Shown here: positions 58,682 to 64,000 of the stretch, piece after piece
Layout of the letters: the number at the start of each line of letters is the position of its first letter
Position numbering within the stretch: the first letter of the stretch is position 1
Assembly (NCBI GenBank): GCA_032871835.1
Contig: CM065299.1
Coordinates: 41,552,706-41,616,705 of the forward strand
DNA: 64,000 bases
Source of the DNA: Dipteronia dyeriana
Lineage: Eukaryota > Streptophyta > Magnoliopsida > Sapindales > Sapindaceae
Direction: 5' to 3'
Position numbers and translations under genes: made by a program
Notes under the pieces: generated by a model
Told to the model about the DNA's origin: nothing
What the model saw: the letters and a program-made list of their open reading frames with translations, nothing else
The model's database searches: none

Positions 58682-59701
58682 TCAGTATGCTCCATGACCA
58701 GCTATTTCTTCAATTTTGTATGGGCCTTCCCATTTGTAAGCCAACGAGCCCGTAACTTTGTTCTTCGTGTTCAGCGAGAATTTTTTGAGCACCATGTCTT
58801 CTAACTGGAACTTTCTAATCCGAACATGAGAATTATAGTGTCGGGCCACTCTTTGCTGATATGCCGCATTTCGTACCCGGGATTTCTTTTTTTTTTTCTT
58901 CCAACTCATCCAAGCTTTGTATTAGCATATCAGTATTTTGATCTTTATCATACAGCCTGACTCTAGGTGACATATATGATGTTTCTATTGGGATGACAAC
59001 CTCTGTTTCGAATGCCAGAGAAAACGGTGTTTCTTTAGTAGAAGTCCTTACTGTCGTCCGATAAGCCCATAATACTTCAGGAAGTTTTTCAACCCAACTG
59101 CCATTTTTGACATCTAACTTTACTTTGAGCGTGTGCTTGATGACTTTGTTTACCACTTCAGCTTGTCCATTTGTTTGAGGGTGGACAGGTGTGGCATAAT
59201 AATTCATAATTTGGTACTCGTTGCACAGCTGCCTGAATTTTTGATTGTCGAATTGAGTGCCGTTGTTAGTGATAATAGTATTCGGGACTCCAAACCTATA
59301 GAGTATATTTTTCTTTACAAAGTTTGTGATGTTTGCTTTCGTGATGTGAACTAGTGCTTCAGCTTCCACCCATTTAGTAAAATAATCAACAACCACGATT
59401 ACATGCATCGCTCTACCCCCTGTTCCTACTGGCATCGGACTAATTAAATCTAGGCCCCACATGGTGAACGACCATGGGGATGTGAGGCTTCTAAGGTGTT
59501 TTGGGGATTGCCGAATGTCATTGGTGATCCTTTGGCAAGAGTTACAGCTTTCTGAACATCGTTGTGTATCCGTGAGCAGAGAAGACCGTCAAAAACCTTG
59601 CTTGAGTACCTTGTGTGCCAAGCTTTTGCCTCATGTATGGTTCCCACATACTCCACCATGGATTTCCTGTAGTATCTGGTGTGCATCCTCTTATGGTACA
59701 T
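58682..59701 (-). pseudogene. Element G integrase
   Basis: Zinc-finger part in a broken frame (59701-59450), then the core (59462-58833): WGLDLISPMP with the first Asp, IITNNGTQF where the second catalytic Asp is Asn (AAC at 59267-59265), and PQTNGQAEVVNKVI with Glu. The C-terminal part continues frameshifted to 58682 (KNKVTGSLAYKWEGPYKIEEI). One substitution alone would abolish DNA strand transfer. Confidence 0.92.
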
Positions 59702-60047
59702 ATCTTTACAGTGTTCGGGAAAACCCTTTTCTATACAGTTCTCCTCTAATCAATGTGTATCTTGCTGACCTATACCTGACACGTTTTGCTTCTAAGGGAT
59801 CTTCCGGAAGTATATCTTCTTTCAGGTACCTTTTTAGCTGAGTCATCCAACCATCTAACGGTGTTCGAATTTCTGAGACTTCAAAGTCTTTTGGCTCTAC
59901 TATATTTGGTCTGAGAATATGTGCAACTGGGATATTCTTTTACCTGATTGTGGTTATTGTTGATGCTAGTTTAGACAAAGCATCTGCCATTTCATTTTCT
60001 TCTCTATGGATTTGGACAATCCTATATTCCTTGAATTTTTGGAGGAT
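59702..60047 (-). other. Element G: spacer between RNase H and integrase zinc finger
   Basis: Decayed coding sequence of the pol linker; no single frame is open. Confidence 0.5.
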
Positions 60048-60781
60048 TCATTTTGTTATGCCCAAATAAGTCATCATACTTTCATCCCTGGCCTGATACT
60101 TGTCTAAGACTTGGTTGACGACCACCTGTGAGTCACTGAATATCTCGACTTCATCTGCTCCAAGAGCTATGCAAATTCTAAGCCTTGCTAGCAATACCTC
60201 ATATTTTGCTTGGTTGTTTATTGCTTTGAAATCGAATATCATGGTACATTCAATGTCGTCTTCCTCTAAGTGCATACTACGCTTCCTTCCCCGCTGCCAT
60301 GAGTGTTTGAGGAACCATCGACATATAATCTCCATGAGAAACGCCTGCTCAACATTCTTTTTGCTTCCAGATTTTGTTCTGTGAACTCTACTACGAAATC
60401 TGTCACTACTTGGCCTTTGAGTGTTCTTCTGGGCATGTACTGAATATCGAATTCGCTCAGCTCAATTGCCCATTTAGTCAATCTCCCTGAAATCTCAGGC
60501 TTCTGTTGAATTCGTTTAAGCGGGCAGTCGATGAAAACTCTGATTGTATGTGCCTGAAAGTATGACCTCAGCTGGAAGAAGAGCCTTGCTGATATAGTAC
60601 ACTGGCCTATGTATCCTGTATTCTGTCATGACTAGAACCGAGCTTACTGCTAACTCTGTAAGAGACAAGTACAAGTAGAGTATTTTGCCCACCTTAGGTT
60701 TTGAGAGGATTAAAGCCTAGCCTAAATATTCTTTGATCTTCCGAAATACCTATTCACATTTTTTGTTCCATTCAAGCCTTT
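60048..60781 (-). pseudogene. Element G RT C-terminus and RNase H
   Basis: From 60781: a block with SVLVMTEYRIHRPVYYISKALL (RT-adjacent RNase H), TKWAIELSEFDIQYMPR and WRLYVDGSSNTHGSG (second RNase H-like domain), then AKYEVLLARLRICIALGADEVEIFSDSQVV with its Asp. Two RNase H-type stretches are usual for this lineage. At least two frameshifts. About 75-80 residues of RT thumb are missing at the LTR insertion upstream. Confidence 0.88.
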
Positions 60782-60784
60782 CCC

Positions 60785-61776
60785 CTTTTTGATCACGCGA
60801 CAAATCAACGACGCGACAATATGTTACACGGGTCCCTTGGTTGATTCTTGACCTATTTTTGGACCCATATAAATACCCTTATGAGTTTTTGGAAAGGTAT
60901 CATCAGCCACACGAGATTTTGGACACTTTCACACCTCTATAACCATTCTTGGACAATTTTCCCATCCATCCATCTTGGAACTTGGAAGGCAAGAAGAGGA
61001 AGCTTACAAGTCAAGGAACCTCAATGACCGACCTTGGTTTCTTCTTTCACTCTTCTTCGTTTTATTTCCTTTCTTTGATGTGTAACTAATTCTAAGTTAG
61101 AGGATTAATGTAAACCTACTGAACAATTCTTTATAATCCTACGATCTATGCTTATTAATTAATTACATTGGTAGTCCCTTTTATTGTAATACTTGCTCTA
61201 ATTCCTTCACCTATATTCAAATGAGACCTCAATGAATGTTTGTGTTAGGATTAGTTAATTTATGATGTTGAGGGTTAGATGTGGGTGACCATCCCTTTTA
61301 GACCTTAACTACAAGCTTAATAATTGAGAAAATTTCCATATGCATGACCATGCTATGTGTGATTTGGTTTAGAGTTTTTAATTGGAAACTAATTCTAACC
61401 CTTACTCATTACATGACCTTATGTGAGTAATAGGAAGGATTAGGTGCTTCATGAAACAAACCTTATCAATTGGAATTATGTTCTTTAGTGAGACTTATGG
61501 ATTACATTGAGAAGTTTAATTAGGTTGCATTAATTCCCTAGCATTCCTTCATATTCATATATTCTCGTGTGAGCTTTTGAGTAATTGAGTTATATGGTTT
61601 TGCATATTAGTGAGTAAAAATTACCAATCCAAAACAAGCATTATGCCAATTAGTTTTCATGCATTTAGAGTAGGACTTAATTAGATTAATTAGTGTTCAA
61701 CTTTTGGAATCACTGATCTCAGTGAACGAACTTTTTCATTAAATTGATTAAAAGATCAAAAATACTGCAATCAATT
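60785..61776 (+). repeat. Foreign gypsy LTR inside element G RT
   Basis: Non-coding block replacing part of RT. It ends directly before a plus-strand primer site. TGTTACACGGGTCCC near 60821 may be the LTR start, with 35 bp of other sequence before it. I see no matching target duplication and the host lost RT bases, so insertion with deletion is inferred. Probably an Athila/Tat-type element. Confidence 0.6.
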
Positions 61777-61777
61777 T

Positions 61778-61795
61778 TGGCGACGCTGCCGAGGA
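61778..61795 (+). promoter_or_regulatory. tRNA-Asp-like primer-binding site
   Basis: TGGCGACGCTGCCGAGGA differs at a few positions from the TGGCGCCGTTGCCGGGGA used by Athila and Tat gypsy elements; plus strand, so opposite to element G. Confidence 0.75.
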
Positions 61796-61796
61796 C

Positions 61797-62400
61797 ATCG
61801 AATGTTTTGCGTAGGTCCGAAGCATGTTCGCCTGCCGAAATACTTTTGGTAACCACGTCGTCTATGTAAACTCCCATGTTTCTTTCTATTTGGTAAGCAA
61901 AAATTCTGTTGACCAATCTTTGTTATGTGGCCCCAGCATTTTTAGCCCAAAAGACATCACTGTATAACAGTACAAACCCTGATCGGTGGTGAATATTGTT
62001 TTTTCTTCATCAGCTTTATTCATCCGGATCTGATTGTTTCCCTAATAAGCATCCATACAACTGAGTAATTCATGACTTGATGTAACATCGACTAGTTGGT
62101 CTATTCTTGGGAGTGGAAAACTGTATTTTGAGCAGTCTTTGTTCAGATTCGTGAAATCCACGCATATTATGCATTGGCCATTCTTCTTTTGGACCAAACC
62201 ACATTTGCTACCCGTTGAGGATAATTGATTTCTCGGATTGACCCTACATTGAATAACTTCTCCACCTCCTGCTTGATCGCCTGACTTCTTTCGAGGTTGA
62301 AAGATCTTCTCTTTTGTATCACAGGTCTCGCATTCGGATCCACCACCAAGTGATGTGATATTACTCGTGCGTCTATCCCCACCATGTCGTCATGACTCTA
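61797..62400 (-). pseudogene. Element G reverse transcriptase, N-terminal part
   Basis: Minus strand: MVGIDARVISHHLVVDPNAR and QEVEKLFNVGSIREINYPQ (62385-62167), then VDFTNLNKDCSKYSFPLPRID and a stop in the MDAY block, then NRIFAYQIERNMGVYIDDVV with the catalytic YIDD (about 61868-61857). Sequence stops at LRKTFDVL, where the foreign primer site starts. Typical Tat-lineage wording. Confidence 0.9.
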
Positions 62401-62799
62401 TGCGAACACATCTTTGTATTCTCTGAGCAAACTGATAAGATCTAGTTTGATCTTCTCTTCTAAGTTGGCTCCAATTTTGATCTTCCTATTCGGCTCATCT
62501 TCCTTTAAGACCATCTCCTATGTTAGTTCATTCTTTGACGTTTCCGGTTCCTCCCTTAGATCGAACTCGAACAACAGTGATTCTTCTTGCTTAATCTAAT
62601 ATGGTTGAGTTAAAGTGCAAACTTGGTGTTCACTATTATCTCTGTCTTTGTAAACTGAGAGATTAGCTTTTCTGGTCATCTCCTACGATCCCTTGATTAT
62701 TCCTACCCCCCATTTAGTCTGGAATTTAATCATCAGGACGTAGGTTACTGTTACCGCCTTTGTTTTGTTCAAGAAAGGTCAACCTAGTAGCGCATTATA
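62401..62799 (-). other. Element G: spacer between protease and RT
   Basis: Degraded pol linker; acidic Glu/Asp words in the minus frames, no recognised domain. Confidence 0.5.
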
Positions 62800-63025
62800 A
62801 GGCTAGTTGTCCAAATCTACCGCCATAAAGTCGAGTAGCACTATTTTCTGGCAAGGAGCTACTCTGATCTTCATGGGCAGCTTCGCTGTTCCAAGAGACC
62901 TAACCTCGACTCCTCCAAATCCTCTAAGCAGGGTATGGAAATATTTCAAGTCCTTTCGATCCAATCTGAGCTGAGCATAAACAGCCACATTGAGGATGTC
63001 TGCCGAGCTACCATTGTCCACTAAA
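62800..63025 (-). pseudogene. Element G aspartic protease
   Basis: MDNGSSADILNVAVYAQL: Asp-Asn-Gly-Ser-Ser at the active site is the usual form in many plant Tat elements, so not a loss here. LRGFGGVEVRSLGTAKLPM and the VLLDFMAVDLD end complete the retropepsin-like fold. It would process Gag-Pol. Confidence 0.85.
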
Positions 63026-63339
63026 ATTCTCCTGACTTTTCTATGGCCAATTCGGGCACTAATGATGAGAGCGTCGTTTGGTCGGACATCGACCCCATAT
63101 GAGTCAGCTTCAGTAAATATTATCGGGTCCCATCCTTTCTTTATTCTCTTCGGATCATGTTCGATGGAATTAACGTCAAAATTCTATCTTGCTTCCACTG
63201 TTTCTCGAATTTCCTGAGTCTACTCTCGGTTACTTCTCCCAGTTGATGGTCCTCCGAAGATTGTTTGTATCACTTCATTCACCTCGGGACTGGCCCTTTT
63301 ATTCTGACCAGAATTATGATCTCTTGTCTTGGTTTCTTT

Positions 63340-64000
63340 CTAAATTTCTGGCTTCTCATCTTTCTTCAAAATTATATCTTGCAGATGTCCTTCTCGGATG
63401 AGGGTTTCTATATAGTCTCTGAGCTGGTAACATTTGGAGGTCTCGTGACCGACTTTCTTATGGAACCTGTAATATTTTGTCGTGTCTCGTCGAGCAAATT
63501 GCGACTGCCAACGTGGCTCCTTCACCAGATTTTTCTCTTCTAGTATTGCTAGGATCTCTTCTTATCTTTTCCGAAGCGGGGTGTAGTTCATATATTTTCC
63601 TTGAATTTTTTCGCTAGTTTGGTCATTATTATGTCCATTTCCCTTGTCTTTGTTCCTCTCTTTGTTAGTTCCTTTTTTTTTCCCTTTATGGTTTTACGAC
63701 TTTGACTTGGCATCTTTTTGTTCGGGTTTACCCTCATGCATGTGACTACCTCTTGTCCCCAGCTCTTCTTCTTCCGCCAAGGCTTATCCGTCTGCCATAT
63801 CCATCATATCTACATATCTAGTTAGACGAGCCCATCTAAGGTCAAAAGACAAACGTCCATTCTACAAGTTATTTATGAACGCAACGATTATTGCTTCGTC
63901 ATTTGCGATGCCAATTTTTGAGACCGCCTGACCGAATCTTTCTATATACATCTTTAGCGACTCATCTTTCCCTTGTTTCAGATGAGAAAGGTAAGCTACC
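63340..64000 (-). pseudogene. Element G gag, C-terminal half
   Basis: At the window edge the minus strand reads LSHLKQGKDESLKMYIERFGQAV and later DLRWARLTRYVDMMDMADG, a gypsy capsid block with two stops (about 63862 and 63786). Then the zinc-binding YYRFHKKVGHETSKCYQLRDYIETLIREGHLQD, where the first Cys of the knuckle is Tyr. The start of gag lies outside the window. Confidence 0.85.

Larger units (their letters stand above)
53441..64000 (-). mobile_element. Element G: Ty3-gypsy of the Tat/Retand type, 5' end outside the window
   Basis: Minus-strand order: gag (from beyond 64000), protease, RT, RNase H, integrase (to 58682), tandem repeats (58130-57825), an antisense accessory gene (54803-57740 on plus), polypurine tract and 3' LTR (54235-53441). 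Pol order RT-RNase H-integrase is gypsy. The antisense gene in the long 3' region is the layout known for Grande and Retand. All coding parts are degraded; a foreign LTR splits RT. Confidence 0.85.

Noticed and set aside
62803..63021. Protease Asp-Asn-Gly taken as an inactivating change
   Set aside because: This form is the norm in many plant Tat-type gypsy elements, so it is not evidence of loss.

Overview
This 64 kb window is AT-rich plant nuclear DNA made almost wholly of nested, decayed retroelements. I find no convincing host gene, tRNA, rRNA or CRISPR array. Evidence for a plant: several primer-binding sites complementary to the 3' end of plant initiator tRNA-Met (TGGTATCAGAGCC), Ty1-copia and Ty3-gypsy LTR elements with plant-type domains, a hairpin MITE, and an endogenous pararetrovirus of the family Caulimoviridae. 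I cannot name the species. It is probably a flowering plant, and the layout fits pericentromeric or other repeat-rich chromatin.

Layout. 1-7190: plus-strand copia (Copia-1) whose integrase region is split by a 2.5 kb solo LTR (family A) with a TATAT duplication. 7191-10211: relics (GAACC-rich block, an ancient LTR distantly like A, the 3' part of a gypsy gag). 10217-43870: the shell of one minus-strand copia (Copia-C). Its 3' LTR (10217-15696) contains a family-A element (11270-15027, duplication CTGAC), its pol remnant lies at 16930-18303, and its 5' LTR remnant is at 42553-43870. Between these lie an intron-bearing retrotransposon accessory gene fragment (18404-21050), LTR fragments of families A and E, a SIRE-like minus-strand element D with a 352-codon extra ORF (26663-27721), and a minus-strand copia E in a tandem LTR-internal-LTR-internal arrangement (28247-41307), itself invaded by another A element.

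The two halves of one gypsy gag gene (43876-44476 and 9948-10211) flank Copia-C. They rejoin in frame if the element and one copy of its 5-bp duplication are removed, so 33.6 kb of DNA has accumulated within one gag codon neighbourhood.

44767-51640: a florendovirus-like endogenous pararetrovirus on the minus strand with movement/coat protein, aspartic protease, reverse transcriptase, RNase H and a second ORF. All replicative parts are broken. It lies between TA-rich tracts. 51641-53440: non-coding DNA with a MITE and short tandem repeats. 53441-64000: a minus-strand gypsy of the Tat/Retand type (element G), with gag, protease, RT, RNase H and integrase, a 3' region of about 39-bp tandem repeats, and an antisense accessory gene (54803-57740) that keeps GT-AG introns. 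Its RT is split by a plus-strand gypsy LTR with a tRNA-Asp-like primer site (60785-61795). Its 5' end lies beyond the window.

No gene here works with another in a host pathway. The functional logic is that of retroelements: LTR promoter, primer site, gag-pol and polypurine tract. Almost every copy is inactivated.
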